DNA from: Ruegeria sp. YS9
GTDB lineage: Bacteria > Pseudomonadota > Alphaproteobacteria > Rhodobacterales > Rhodobacteraceae
Assembly (NCBI RefSeq): GCF_024628725.1
Contig: NZ_CP102409.1
Span: forward strand, 1,335,001 to 1,399,000
DNA length: 64,000 nucleotides
Direction: 5' to 3'
The stretch's first letter is position 1; every line of letters starts with the position of its first letter. The notes below the pieces were generated by a model. That model was not told the DNA's origin and did not search any database. It worked only from the letters and a program-made list of their open reading frames with translations. Below are positions 53,673-62,262 of the stretch, piece after piece. The position numbers and the translations under genes are program-made.

Positions 53673-55637
53673 ATGATTACAGAGCTTGGCCACTTCGCCC
53701 TTATCCTTGCCTTTTTCGTCGCCATCGTGCAAAGCGTGGTGCCTCTGATCGGTGCGTCAAAAAACTGGACCGGCTGGATGGCTTTTGCCGAGCCTGCTGC
53801 CATCGTCCAGTTCCTGCTGACTGCTTTTTCCTTCGGTGCGCTGATCTGGGCTTTCATAATGTCGGATTTTTCGCTGCGGATCGTGGTCGAAAACAGTCAT
53901 TCAGCAAAGCCGATGCTTTACAAGATCAGCGGGACGTGGGGGAACCACGAGGGGTCGATGCTGCTATGGGTGCTGATTGTCACTCTGTTCGGAGCGATGG
54001 CAGCTTTCTTCGGGGGCGGGTTGCCCCCAAGCCTGAAGGCGCGTGTGCTGGCGGTACAATCATCCATCGCGGTCGCGTTTTTCGCATTCATTCTGCTGAC
54101 TTCGAACCCGTTTGACCGGCTGGCAATTGCGCCGTTTGACGGGCGGGATCTGAACCCGCTGTTGCAGGATCCCGGTTTGGCCTTCCACCCGCCATTTCTG
54201 TATCTCGGCTATGTGGGGCTGAGCATGGCGTTCAGTTTTGCCATCGCCGCGCTGATCGAAGGGCGTATCGATGCGGCATGGGGCCGCTGGGTTCGCCCAT
54301 GGACGCTGGCTGCCTGGGTGTTTTTGACCATCGGTATCGCGCTGGGGTCCTGGTGGGCGTATTATGAGCTGGGCTGGGGCGGTTTCTGGTTCTGGGACCC
54401 GGTTGAGAACGCTTCGTTCATGCCGTGGCTTCTGGCGGCAGCACTGCTGCATTCGGCAATCGTTGTCGAGAAGCGCGAGGCGCTGAAAAGCTGGACCATC
54501 CTGCTGGCAATCATTGCCTTCGGGTTTTCGCTGATCGGGACATTCATCGTTCGTTCGGGGTTGCTGACCTCGGTTCACGCCTTTGCCAATGACCCGGAAC
54601 GCGGGGTGTTCATCCTGTTCATTCTGGTGGTTTTCATCGGTGGGGCGCTGACTTTGTTTGCCGCGCGGGCGCAGGCGATGGAGGCCAAGGGTGTCTTCGG
54701 CATGGTCAGCCGCGAAAGCGCGCTGATCGTAAACAACGTCCTGCTGGCGGTCAGCTGTTTCGTGGTCTTTGTCGGCACCATGTGGCCGATGGTGGCCGAG
54801 ATGATGTTTGATCGCAAACTCTCGGTCGGGGCGCCGTTTTTCAACGCAGCATTCTCTCCTTTCATGGTTTTGTTGGGATTGATCCTTCCCATTGGGGCCA
54901 TGTTGCCGTGGAAACGGGGACGGATTGGAAAAACGGCCTGGTCGCTGCGCTATGCCTTTGGTCTGGCCTTGGCGATTGCTTTGCTGGTTTGGGCGATGCA
55001 GACCGGCCGCAGCGCTTTGGGGCCGGTGGGTCTGTTCCTTGGGGCGTGGATTACGTTTGGCGCCATCGTTGATCTGTGGAGCCGTACGGGGCGCAACGGC
55101 AGCCTGAAACGCTTGCTCCGTCTGCCGGGGGCGGATTGGGGTAAAGCCGTCGCTCATACCGGGCTGGGAGTTACCATCTTTGCCATCGCAGGTCTGACTG
55201 CGTGGGAGGACGAGGATATTCGCGTCGCCCAACTCAACCAACCTTTCGAAGTCGGACAGTTCACGCTGACATTGCAAGACGTCCGTCAGGTTGAAGGGCC
55301 GAACTATTTCTCGACCACGGCGGATGTTCTGATTGAAAAGAATGGCCGCCCGATCGGGACATTGCATCCCGAAAAGCGGGATTACCCCGTTGCGCGGATG
55401 CCCACGACCGAAGCGGCGATCGATTATCGTTTCCTCGGGGACCTTTACGTCGTGATCGGCGATCGACAGGCAGATGGTGGCTGGGTGATGCGAACTTATA
55501 TCAAGCCGCTGGCAAACTGGATCTGGGGCGGCTGTATCCTAATGGCGCTTGGCGGTGTCCTGAGCCTGTGTGACAGGCGCTTCCGCGTGGCCGCAGGCGC
55601 AAGAAAAACCCCGGTCGGCGGAGTACCTGCGGAATGA
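53673..55637 (+). CDS. ccmF: Cytochrome c heme lyase subunit CcmF
   Basis: A 654-residue polytopic protein of the heme-handling family. The tryptophan-rich WWD-type heme motif is WGGFWFWDPVENASFMPW near residue 235; the flanking histidines include those in SGTWGNHEGSMLLW (near 93) and FHPPFLYLGYVGL (near 172). About 15 membrane helices are visible. With CcmH it attaches heme to CXXCH motifs of apocytochromes. A terminal periplasmic domain (about 515-620) is present. It overlaps ccmH by four bases (ATGA). It is separated from ccmE by the endolysin and holin genes. Confidence 0.96.
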   Translation: MITELGHFALILAFFVAIVQSVVPLIGASKNWTGWMAFAEPAAIVQFLLTAFSFGALIWAFIMSDFSLRIVVENSHSAKPMLYKISGTWGNHEGSMLLWVLIVTLFGAMAAFFGGGLPPSLKARVLAVQSSIAVAFFAFILLTSNPFDRLAIAPFDGRDLNPLLQDPGLAFHPPFLYLGYVGLSMAFSFAIAALIEGRIDAAWGRWVRPWTLAAWVFLTIGIALGSWWAYYELGWGGFWFWDPVENASFMPWLLAAALLHSAIVVEKREALKSWTILLAIIAFGFSLIGTFIVRSGLLTSVHAFANDPERGVFILFILVVFIGGALTLFAARAQAMEAKGVFGMVSRESALIVNNVLLAVSCFVVFVGTMWPMVAEMMFDRKLSVGAPFFNAAFSPFMVLLGLILPIGAMLPWKRGRIGKTAWSLRYAFGLALAIALLVWAMQTGRSALGPVGLFLGAWITFGAIVDLWSRTGRNGSLKRLLRLPGADWGKAVAHTGLGVTIFAIAGLTAWEDEDIRVAQLNQPFEVGQFTLTLQDVRQVEGPNYFSTTADVLIEKNGRPIGTLHPEKRDYPVARMPTTEAAIDYRFLGDLYVVIGDRQADGGWVMRTYIKPLANWIWGGCILMALGGVLSLCDRRFRVAAGARKTPVGGVPAE

Positions 55638-56089
55638 AACGCCTTGTTCTGATTCTGATGATGCTCGCAACCCCTGTCATTGCGGTGCAGCCTGACGAGG
55701 TTCTGGATGATCCGGTTCTGGAACAGCGGGCGCGGGATCTCAGCGCCGGGCTGCGCTGCCTCGTGTGCCGCAATGAGAGCATCGACGAAAGCAACGCGGA
55801 TCTGGCGCGTGATCTGCGCGTGTTGTTGCGGGAACGGTTGGTGGCTGGGGATACGGATGAACAGGCGATCGCATTTATCGTTGACCGGTATGGCGAATAC
55901 GTACTTCTGAAACCGACTGCCAGCGGCTCGAACCTGTTTTTGTGGCTGGCCGGGCCAATCATGCTGTTGATCGCTGCCGCGGTTGGGCTGAACTTTCTCC
56001 GCACCCGGGCCAAGGCCCGTGCTTCGGTGGACTCTGTCGCGTTGAGTGGGGACGAAAAAGAACGTCTGCGTCAAATTCTTGAAGACTGA
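55634..56089 (+). CDS. ccmH: Cytochrome c maturation thiol protein CcmH
   Basis: A 151-residue protein with a signal peptide (about 1-17), the thiol-redox motif LRCLVCRNESI (C42 and C45), a helical domain with DESNADLARDLRVLLRERL and a C-terminal membrane anchor (about 99-119). It reduces apocytochrome cysteines before heme attachment by CcmF. Its length matches the short alphaproteobacterial type that lacks the TPR part of the E. coli protein; a separate ccmI gene is not next to it. Confidence 0.95.
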   Translation: MKRLVLILMMLATPVIAVQPDEVLDDPVLEQRARDLSAGLRCLVCRNESIDESNADLARDLRVLLRERLVAGDTDEQAIAFIVDRYGEYVLLKPTASGSNLFLWLAGPIMLLIAAAVGLNFLRTRAKARASVDSVALSGDEKERLRQILED

Positions 56090-56164
56090 CGCGTGGTTCT
56101 GCTTTTCCCGTCCCGTCCGGGCCAGTAAGTGTGCAAAAACACATGGCGCGACGGGAGGGTTTTC

Positions 56165-56941
56165 ATGAATTACGAAACGGTTGCTCTGGAGATTGCAGAC
56201 GGTCTGGCAGTTTTGACGCTGAACAGGCCGGACAAGATGAACGCCCTGACCACTCAGATGCGTGCAGAGATTACGCACGCCATGAAAGATGCAGCGGTCA
56301 AGGCGCGCTGTGTCGTCATCACCGGTGCTGGTCCCGCGTTTTGTTCGGGGCAGGATCTGGGTGATGCGTCTTCAACCGGCAAGATCGATCTGGAACGGTC
56401 GCTGCGCGATGAATACGAACCGATGTTGGAAGCGATCCACAATTGCCCGGTACCCACGATTGCCGCGGTGAACGGACCGGCGGCCGGGGCAGGCGCGAAC
56501 CTTGCCCTTTGTGCCGATGTGGTGATTGCCACGGAAAGCGCCTATTTTCTTCAGGCATTTGCCCGTATCGGTCTGCTTCCCGATGCCGGGGGAACATGGT
56601 TCATGCCCCGTCAGATGGGGTTGGCCAAAGCGATGGGCGCGGCCTTGTTTGCCGACAAGATCACTGCAAAGCAGGCGGATGAATGGGGCATGATCTGGGA
56701 AGCCGTGCCGGATGACGCTTTCGCCGATCATTGGCGCAAGAGGGCAGAGTATCTGGCAAAAGGACCCACGGCCGCCTATGGCGCGATCAAGCGGGCCATT
56801 CGCGGAACGTATGAAAACACCCTGCAACAGCAGCTTGCGACCGAGGCGCACCTGCAAGGCGAATGTGGCCGTTCCAGGGATTTTGCCGAAGGTGTCGTGG
56901 CCTTCATGGAAAAACGCCCTCCGAAATTCGAAGGGCGCTGA
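56165..56941 (+). CDS. Enoyl-CoA hydratase/isomerase (PaaG-like)
   Basis: A 258-residue crotonase-family protein with LTLNRPDKMNALTTQM near 18, the oxyanion-hole ITGAGPAFCSGQDLGD near 55, and ARIGLLPDAGGTWFMPRQMG near 135. The last two resemble PaaG, the ring 1,2-epoxyphenylacetyl-CoA isomerase of phenylacetate breakdown, but other paa genes are not in the window. The ATG at 56165 follows GGGAGGG; an earlier ATG lacks support. The indolepyruvate oxidoreductase 8 kb away would give aryl-acetyl-CoA, a possible metabolic link, which is speculative. Confidence 0.85.
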   Translation: MNYETVALEIADGLAVLTLNRPDKMNALTTQMRAEITHAMKDAAVKARCVVITGAGPAFCSGQDLGDASSTGKIDLERSLRDEYEPMLEAIHNCPVPTIAAVNGPAAGAGANLALCADVVIATESAYFLQAFARIGLLPDAGGTWFMPRQMGLAKAMGAALFADKITAKQADEWGMIWEAVPDDAFADHWRKRAEYLAKGPTAAYGAIKRAIRGTYENTLQQQLATEAHLQGECGRSRDFAEGVVAFMEKRPPKFEGR

Positions 56942-56952
56942 TCAGGCTGGCA

Positions 56953-57966
56953 TCATGCGCGGCGGCGGCGGCGTGTGCGGCGTTCCGGCGCCGCATCGTC
57001 ATCCGTCCCGTCCGAGGCGGATGTGAACGGACCCAGCGCATCAGTGATCTGATCGAGCGTCGGGCGTTCACCACGCGGCGTGGTGTCCAGCGCCTCACGC
57101 ATCTTGCGCAGGTGGTCGGGCATGGTTCCGCAGCACCCGCCAATAATCGTCGCGCCGGCATCCCGCGCCATGGCGGCATACTGCCCCATCAGTTCGGGTG
57201 TTCCGTCATAATGGATGTGACCATCCACGTATTTCGGAATGCCTGCGTTGCCCTTCGAGATCAGCGGGCGTTCAGTGCCTTGCGCGGCAAAACCCAGCAC
57301 GGTGCGCAGAATGTCGGACGCGCCGGTGCCGCAATTTGCACCAAAGGCGATGGGAGGATTCGGCAGAGTTTCGACCAGCTGGGCCAGATCGGCCGAGGTG
57401 ACACCCATCATCGTGCGTCCGGCCGTGTCAAAGCTCATTGTGCCGCACCAGGGCATGTCGGTCAGGGCAAAGGCTTCGGCGGCGGCGCGAAACTCTTCGG
57501 GGGCGCTGATGGTTTCCACCCACAGAACATCCACGCCACCGTCTTTCAGCGCTTCCGCCTGTTCGTGGAACATTTCCACGGCTTCCGCGTGCGACAGGCT
57601 GCCGACCGGTTCCATGATTTCCCCGGTTGGGCCGACCGATCCTGCAACGACGACTGGTCGTCCGGCCTTGTCGGCGATTTCGCGTCCCAGCTCTGCGCCG
57701 ATGCGGTTCAGTTCGCCCACGCGGTTGTGGGCGTCATGCAATTTCAACCGTGCCGCCGTGCCGCCGAATGTGTTGGTCAGGAACAGGTCGCTGCCTGCAT
57801 CAACCGACCCCCGATACAGAGCCCGGATCTTGTCCGGGGCATCCACGTTCCAGAGTTCGGGAGCGTCACCAGATTGCAGGCCCATGTTGAACAGATTCGT
57901 CCCCGTGGCACCATCGGCCAGAATGGCGTCATTGGATTCCAGAAGCTTGCTCAGCGCGTTTGTCAT
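56953..57966 (-). CDS. bmt: Betaine/homocysteine S-methyltransferase
   Basis: A 337-residue zinc methyltransferase. The opening LLESNDAILADGATGTNLFNM and DLFLTNTFGGTAARL match the homocysteine-binding barrel. The zinc ligands are C212 (GANCGTG) and C278-C279 (IIGGCCGTMPDHL). It makes methionine from homocysteine with betaine or a related methyl donor; in Rhodobacterales this type takes part in betaine and DMSP-linked methyl use. The C-terminus ends with an Asp- and Arg-rich tail (about 310-337). A structured leader lies upstream. Confidence 0.85.
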   Translation of the reverse strand: MTNALSKLLESNDAILADGATGTNLFNMGLQSGDAPELWNVDAPDKIRALYRGSVDAGSDLFLTNTFGGTAARLKLHDAHNRVGELNRIGAELGREIADKAGRPVVVAGSVGPTGEIMEPVGSLSHAEAVEMFHEQAEALKDGGVDVLWVETISAPEEFRAAAEAFALTDMPWCGTMSFDTAGRTMMGVTSADLAQLVETLPNPPIAFGANCGTGASDILRTVLGFAAQGTERPLISKGNAGIPKYVDGHIHYDGTPELMGQYAAMARDAGATIIGGCCGTMPDHLRKMREALDTTPRGERPTLDQITDALGPFTSASDGTDDDAAPERRTRRRRRA

Positions 57967-58086
57967 AGGGTTGTTCCAGGAAAAGGCGCAAAACGCCGTT
58001 AAAAAAGAGACGCCCCGTGTCTCATGACCAAGGCGTCAAATCAAATTCATAAAACTCATGAAGATCATGAGTCAGACGCCGAAGGC
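57967..58086 (-). promoter_or_regulatory. Structured leader of bmt with competing pairings
   Basis: The 120 bases between the DUF1476 stop and the bmt start hold, in minus-strand order: GGCGTC (58080-58075), ACTCATGA (58072-58065), TCATGAGT (58061-58054), GACGCC (58037-58032), TCATGAG (58027-58021), GGCGTC (58014-58009) and a GAGAC/GTCTC hairpin followed by six T residues (58023-58001). GACGCC can pair with either GGCGTC, and ACTCATGA with either TCATGAG copy, so at least two folds compete, one of which includes a terminator. A second small hairpin GGCG-TTTTG-CGCC with four T residues (57997-57981) follows. It could be a riboswitch-type attenuator, or tandem terminators of the upstream gene. 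It does not match the SAM-II or SAH consensus that I can recall. Confidence 0.55.
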
Positions 58087-58404
58087 TCAGTTGGTCTCGC
58101 TCAGGACCTGTGCCTTGGCTTCCGGCAGTAGCTCGGCCATTTTTGCGCGAATTTCATCGTCCGAGGACAGGTTGCCCAGATCGCCCGAAACCTTGCGAAC
58201 GACATCTTCGTGCCCGGCTTCCTCGAAGTCGGAAATCACGACCGTCTTTGCATATTCTTCGGCGTCGGCACCGGATTTACCCAGTTTTTCAGCAGCCCAC
58301 AGACCCAAAAGCTTGTTGCAGCGGGCTTGTGCCTTGAACTGCATCTCTTCATCATGGGCAAATTTGGCTTCAAAGGCGTTTTCGCGTTCGTCGAACGTGG
58401 TCAT
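58087..58404 (-). CDS. DUF1476 protein, ATP synthase zeta inhibitor
   Basis: A 105-residue alphaproteobacterial protein that starts MTTFDERENAFEAKFAHDEE and continues with QFKAQARCNKLLGLWAAEKL, the DUF1476 signature. The Paracoccus homologue, the zeta subunit, inhibits F1-ATPase through its N-terminal region. No membrane segment is present. It diverges from purC and is read toward bmt. The ATG is followed at once by the family motif. Whether the protein here inhibits ATPase is not shown; the N-terminal inhibitory segment is present. Confidence 0.93.
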   Translation of the reverse strand: MTTFDERENAFEAKFAHDEEMQFKAQARCNKLLGLWAAEKLGKSGADAEEYAKTVVISDFEEAGHEDVVRKVSGDLGNLSSDDEIRAKMAELLPEAKAQVLSETN

Positions 58405-58591
58405 AGGGTAAGGACCTCTTGGGTTATGTCTTCTTTCCTGATGATATGACTATACGACGTCTCTTGCGCAAGGGATTTGCGCTGCGTCAAAGCCTCTCGG
58501 CTACATGAACTTGCGGGAAATGGGTGCTTGGACTATGAGGACGCCAACGTGAGGGGACTCATTCCCTCTGTGCAGAGTGGAAAGGTCGCTT
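58405..58591. promoter_or_regulatory. Divergent intergenic region DUF1476/purC
   Basis: This 187-base region should carry both promoters. It contains a perfect 10-base palindrome CTTGCGCAAG (58463-58472), followed by ATTTGCGC; this could be an operator. No RNA was recognised. Confidence 0.4.
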
Positions 58592-59347
58592 ATGGCGCGT
58601 CGCAAGAAAATCTATGAAGGCAAGGCCAAGATTCTGTACGAAGGCCCCGAACCGGGCACGATCGTCCAGTATTTCAAGGATGACGCCACCGCCTTCAACG
58701 CGGAAAAGAAGGACGTGATCGACGGCAAGGGTGTGCTCAACAATCGCCTGTCCGAATTCTTCATGACCGGCCTGACCCAGATCGGCATTCCGAACCACTT
58801 CATTCGCCGCCTGAACATGCGTGAACAGCTGGTTCGCAACTGCGAAATCGTTCCGCTGGAAGTGATCGTGCGCAACTATGCCGCCGGATCGATGTCCAAG
58901 CGCCTGGGCATTGCAGAAGGCACGCAACTGCCGCGTCCGATCGTCGAGTACTGCTACAAGGACGATTCGCTGGGTGATCCGCTTGTCACCGAAGAACACA
59001 TCGCCGCCTTTGGCTGGGCCAGCCAGCAGGACATGGACGATATCCTCAGCCTCGCCCTGCGGGTGAACGATTTCATGAGCGGTGTGATGCTGGCGGTGGG
59101 CATTCGTCTGGTCGACTTCAAGATCGAGATCGGCCGCGTGTTTGAAGGCGACTATCAGCGACTGATCGTTGCTGACGAAATCAGCCCTGACAGCTGCCGC
59201 CTGTGGGATATCGAAACCGGCCAGAAACTGGACAAGGACGTCTTCCGCCGCGATTTGGGCAGTTTGACCGACGCCTATTCCGAAGTTGCACGCCGACTGG
59301 GTGTCCTGCCCAGCAACAATGTCACCAAACCGACATTGATCAACTGA
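58592..59347 (+). CDS. purC: Phosphoribosylaminoimidazole-succinocarboxamide synthase
   Basis: A 251-residue SAICAR synthetase. It joins CAIR and aspartate with ATP in purine synthesis. The start [20 protein letters not shown], the [21 protein letters not shown] stretch, [18 protein letters not shown] near residue 92 and [10 protein letters not shown] near 175 are diagnostic. The ATG at 58592 opens the motif and follows GGAAAGG; an ATG five codons upstream is unlikely. purS and purQ lie 1 kb and 2 kb downstream. Confidence 0.96.
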   Translation: MARRKKIYEGKAKILYEGPEPGTIVQYFKDDATAFNAEKKDVIDGKGVLNNRLSEFFMTGLTQIGIPNHFIRRLNMREQLVRNCEIVPLEVIVRNYAAGSMSKRLGIAEGTQLPRPIVEYCYKDDSLGDPLVTEEHIAAFGWASQQDMDDILSLALRVNDFMSGVMLAVGIRLVDFKIEIGRVFEGDYQRLIVADEISPDSCRLWDIETGQKLDKDVFRRDLGSLTDAYSEVARRLGVLPSNNVTKPTLIN

Positions 59348-59374
59348 GCAGGGTTGGGTCGGAACCTCGCCAAA

Positions 59375-59403
59375 GCGCCGCAACCGTGTTTGCGGCGCCT
59401 TTT
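59375..59403 (+). terminator. Terminator after purC
   Basis: Perfect 9-base stem GCGCCGCAA / TTGCGGCGC with a CCGTGT loop, followed by CTTTTCG. It lies 28 bases past the stop, so marC and purS have their own promoter or depend on read-through. Confidence 0.75.
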
Positions 59404-59486
59404 CGTTCGCGGTTGAATTTGACAGCTTCCCGTTTCCCAAGCATGTTTGCCACGGGCAGGCGCAAAAGGTTCAGGATGGGTGTCAA

Positions 59487-60152
59487 ATGGCGGAACTGTT
59501 TGATCAGACAGTATTTCTGAAGTTTCTGGCCGCCGTGCTTGCAATCTTCAATCCGCTTTACAACATCCCGATTTTTCTGAGCATGACGAAGAACTGCTCG
59601 GCGGCTGAACGCCGCCACGTTGCGGTTGTTGTCATGATCTCGGTTACCGTCATTGCTCTGACCGCTGTCGTGATCGGGGAAGAAGTGCTTGGGGTGTTCG
59701 GCATTGATGTGCCGGCTTTCCGGATTGCCGGGGGGATCATCATTTTCGGTATCGGGATGTCGATGTTGAAGGCCGAAGACCGGCCACCGGGCGATCAGGC
59801 CGCGATGGAAGACGGGCACGAGCGGAAACTGAATTTCGCCGTCGTACCGCTGGCGATACCTTTGACCATCGGGCCGGGCACGATTGCCATCACGATCGTT
59901 TTTTCGCACCAACTGTCGAACGGCGCCGAAATCGTGACGCTGGGTTCGGCGATCCTGATTGCCTGCGCGATCGTGGGGCTGGGATTGTTGTTCGCAGATC
60001 AGATCTCGCGCCTGTTGGGTGAGACAATGATCAATGTCCTGACCCGGATCATGGCAATCCTTCTGGTCGCCGTCGCGGTCGAGATGGTTCTGACCGGCAC
60101 GTTCCATGCGATTGACGCGCATTATCCGGGATTGGCCAAAGAAGGCGGATAG
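59487..60152 (+). CDS. MarC family (UPF0056) inner-membrane protein
   Basis: A 221-residue protein with six membrane helices. The IFNPLYNIPIFLSMTK segment near residue 20 and the PLAIPLTIGPGTIAITIVF motif near 122 identify the MarC family. It has been linked to the mar locus by name, but the E. coli protein is not needed for antibiotic resistance, and its function is unknown. It lies between purC and purS on the same strand. Confidence 0.92.
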   Translation: MAELFDQTVFLKFLAAVLAIFNPLYNIPIFLSMTKNCSAAERRHVAVVVMISVTVIALTAVVIGEEVLGVFGIDVPAFRIAGGIIIFGIGMSMLKAEDRPPGDQAAMEDGHERKLNFAVVPLAIPLTIGPGTIAITIVFSHQLSNGAEIVTLGSAILIACAIVGLGLLFADQISRLLGETMINVLTRIMAILLVAVAVEMVLTGTFHAIDAHYPGLAKEGG

Positions 60153-60267
60153 CTGGATTGCTGCGGCAAACTGCTTTGCAAACAGGGTTGTCGAAAGCCA
60201 TTTGGCGCGCTATCCCCCGCGCAACGAAATGGGCCTCGGATTGCGGGCCGCAGGTGGAGTTGCCAAA

Positions 60268-60498
60268 ATGAAAGCACGGGTTCATGTGATGCTCAAGAAC
60301 GGGGTGCTGGACCCGCAGGGCGAAGCAGTTCGGCACGCATTGGGTGCAATGGGCTTTGATCAGGTCGAAGGTGTCCGCCAGGGCAAGGTGATCGACCTTG
60401 AACTGGCCGACGGCGCGACCGAAGCAGATGTGACCGAGATGTGCGAAAAGCTGTTGGCCAACACGGTTATCGAACGCTACGAGATCGAACTGGTCTGA
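60268..60498 (+). CDS. purS: Phosphoribosylformylglycinamidine synthase subunit PurS
   Basis: A 76-residue PurS. MKARVHVMLKNGVLDPQGEA and GFDQVEGVRQGKVIDLEL are typical, with the final NTVIERYEIELV. PurS bridges PurQ and PurL in the small-type FGAM synthase. The ATG at 60268 begins the domain; the open frame continues upstream without family sequence. The gene lies 115 bases past marC and four bases before the alcohol dehydrogenase gene. Confidence 0.94.
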   Translation: MKARVHVMLKNGVLDPQGEAVRHALGAMGFDQVEGVRQGKVIDLELADGATEADVTEMCEKLLANTVIERYEIELV

Positions 60499-60502
60499 TG
60501 GA

Positions 60503-61546
60503 ATGCGGGCCGCGCGTCTGATCACCTCCCAACAACCGCTCGAGGTAATGACGATCCCGGACCCCGCACCTGCGGAGGACGGCGTGGTCGTGCGGGTGCT
60601 GGCCTGCGGCGTGTGCCGGTCAGACTGGCACGCGTGGTCTGGTTCGGATCCGGACGTCGTCTTGCCCATCACCCCCGGGCATGAGTATTGCGGAGAGGTG
60701 GTTTCCGTCGGCGCGCGCGTCACCCGGTGGCGTGTCCGGGATCGGGTGATCGCACCTTTCATTCTGGCTTGCGGCCGGTGTCCGGATTGTGCGCAGGGTC
60801 ATCAGACGATCTGCCCCGATCAGGTTGTACCGGGGTTCACCTGTGACGGCGCTTTTGCGGAATATGTCGCGGTGGCCCATGCCGATGCGAACCTGACGCC
60901 CTTGCCGGACAGCATAGCGCCGGACATTGCGGCCGCGTTGGGATGCCGCGTGACGACAGCCTGGCAGGCATTGGTCGGACGGGCACAGGTGCAGGGCGGT
61001 GAATGGATTGCCGTCTTCGGCGGCGGTGGTGTCGGGATTTCCACTTTGCTGCTGGGCAAGGCGCTTGGCGCACGTGTCGTGGTTGTCGACATCACGGATG
61101 ATAAACTGAATTATGCCAAGGCTCTGGGCGCTGACGCGGTGGTCAATGCGGCAACCTGCGATGCGCCGCAGGCGGTGAAGGATCTCACCGGTGGCGGTGC
61201 CCATGTCGCGATCGAGGCGCTTGGCGTTGAAGTGACGACCGTTTCCGCAATGCGTTCCCTGCGTAAAATGGGGCGCATGGTGCAGATCGGGATGCCAGCC
61301 GGGGATCACACGCAGATGGCGTTACCGATGGATGTTCTTTATTCCGGTCAGCTTTCCGTCTTCGGAACGCGCGGCATGCCAAGTTGGCGCTATCCGTCTT
61401 TGCTGTCGCTGATCGCGGGCGGCGGAATTGACCTGAGCCCGTTGGTCACGCGAAAAATATCTCTGAACCAGGTGAGCGCCGAGCTTGCCGCCTTTGACCA
61501 TCCAACCCCTCCGGGCGTTGCGGTCGTCACCGATTTTGTCTCGTAG
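60503..61546 (+). CDS. Zinc-dependent alcohol dehydrogenase inside the purS-purQ unit
   Basis: A 347-residue MDR-family dehydrogenase. The catalytic zinc ligands are C38 ([10 protein letters not shown]), H60 and E61 (PGHEYCGE); the structural zinc cysteines are C90, C93, C96 and C104 ([16 protein letters not shown]). The NAD(P)-binding [19 protein letters not shown] follows near 169, and then VVVVDITDD with an acidic residue that suggests NAD. It starts four bases after purS, and its stop lies 11 bases before purQ, whose ribosome site overlaps its stop. The alcohol substrate is unknown. Gene placement is unusual, since purS and purQ are normally adjacent. Confidence 0.92.
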   Translation: MRAARLITSQQPLEVMTIPDPAPAEDGVVVRVLACGVCRSDWHAWSGSDPDVVLPITPGHEYCGEVVSVGARVTRWRVRDRVIAPFILACGRCPDCAQGHQTICPDQVVPGFTCDGAFAEYVAVAHADANLTPLPDSIAPDIAAALGCRVTTAWQALVGRAQVQGGEWIAVFGGGGVGISTLLLGKALGARVVVVDITDDKLNYAKALGADAVVNAATCDAPQAVKDLTGGGAHVAIEALGVEVTTVSAMRSLRKMGRMVQIGMPAGDHTQMALPMDVLYSGQLSVFGTRGMPSWRYPSLLSLIAGGGIDLSPLVTRKISLNQVSAELAAFDHPTPPGVAVVTDFVS

Positions 61547-61557
61547 GAGGGCCCGCC

Positions 61558-62226
61558 ATGCGCGCAGCCGTAATCGTTTTCCCCGGATCAAACTGTGACC
61601 GAGACCTTGCGGTCGCTTTCGAGCAGGCCGGTTTTCAGGTCGACATGGTCTGGCACAAGGATGCCGCGCTGCCGGAAGGCATTGATATCGTGGGCGTCCC
61701 AGGTGGTTTTTCCTATGGCGACTATTTGCGCTGCGGTGCAATTGCCGCGAAATCTCCGATCTGCAAGGCCGTGATCAATCACACCGAACGCGGCGGTTAC
61801 GCCTTGGGGATTTGCAACGGATTTCAGGTTCTGACGGAAACGGGGATCCTGCCGGGGGCGCTGTTGCGCAATGCAGGGCTCAAATACATCTGCAAGACTG
61901 TGGGCCTGAAAGTTGAAACCAGCGACAGCGTCTTTACCGGTGGCTATAACGCAGGCGACGTGATCGGTATTCCGATCGCTCATCACGACGGCAACTATTT
62001 CGCGGATGACGCGATGCTGGCGGCGCTGAGAGATCAGGACAGGATCGCATTCACCTATACCGAGAACCCCAATGGCTCGGTCGGTGATATCGCGGGGATC
62101 CTTTCCGAAAACCGTCGTGTTCTGGGTATGATGCCGCATCCCGAGCGCGCGGCCGATCAAGGGCATGGCGGCACCGACGGGGCGGCGCTGTTCCGCGCAT
62201 TGTCAGGTGTGTTTGAAGCGGCGTGA
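61558..62226 (+). CDS. purQ: Phosphoribosylformylglycinamidine synthase glutaminase subunit PurQ
   Basis: A 222-residue class I glutamine amidotransferase that supplies ammonia to PurL. The nucleophile is C86 ([11 protein letters not shown]); the His and Glu of the triad are in [10 protein letters not shown] near 194-197. [19 protein letters not shown] near the start is PurQ-specific. The ribosome site TAGGAGGG overlaps the stop of the alcohol dehydrogenase gene, so translation is coupled to it. It works with the PurL and PurS subunits encoded elsewhere in the window. Confidence 0.97.
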   Translation: MRAAVIVFPGSNCDRDLAVAFEQAGFQVDMVWHKDAALPEGIDIVGVPGGFSYGDYLRCGAIAAKSPICKAVINHTERGGYALGICNGFQVLTETGILPGALLRNAGLKYICKTVGLKVETSDSVFTGGYNAGDVIGIPIAHHDGNYFADDAMLAALRDQDRIAFTYTENPNGSVGDIAGILSENRRVLGMMPHPERAADQGHGGTDGAALFRALSGVFEAA

Positions 62227-62262
62227 CTTGAGGTCACGCGCGCCCGCGCGTAACGTCTGATC

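Noticed and set aside
54060..55367. 435-residue open frame antisense to ccmF
   Set aside because: Extremely Gln/Arg/Pro-rich shadow. CcmF is intact on the other strand.
57967..58086. SAM-II, SAH or SAM/SAH riboswitch before bmt
   Set aside because: The conserved cores of these classes that I can recall are not present; only alternative hairpins are seen.
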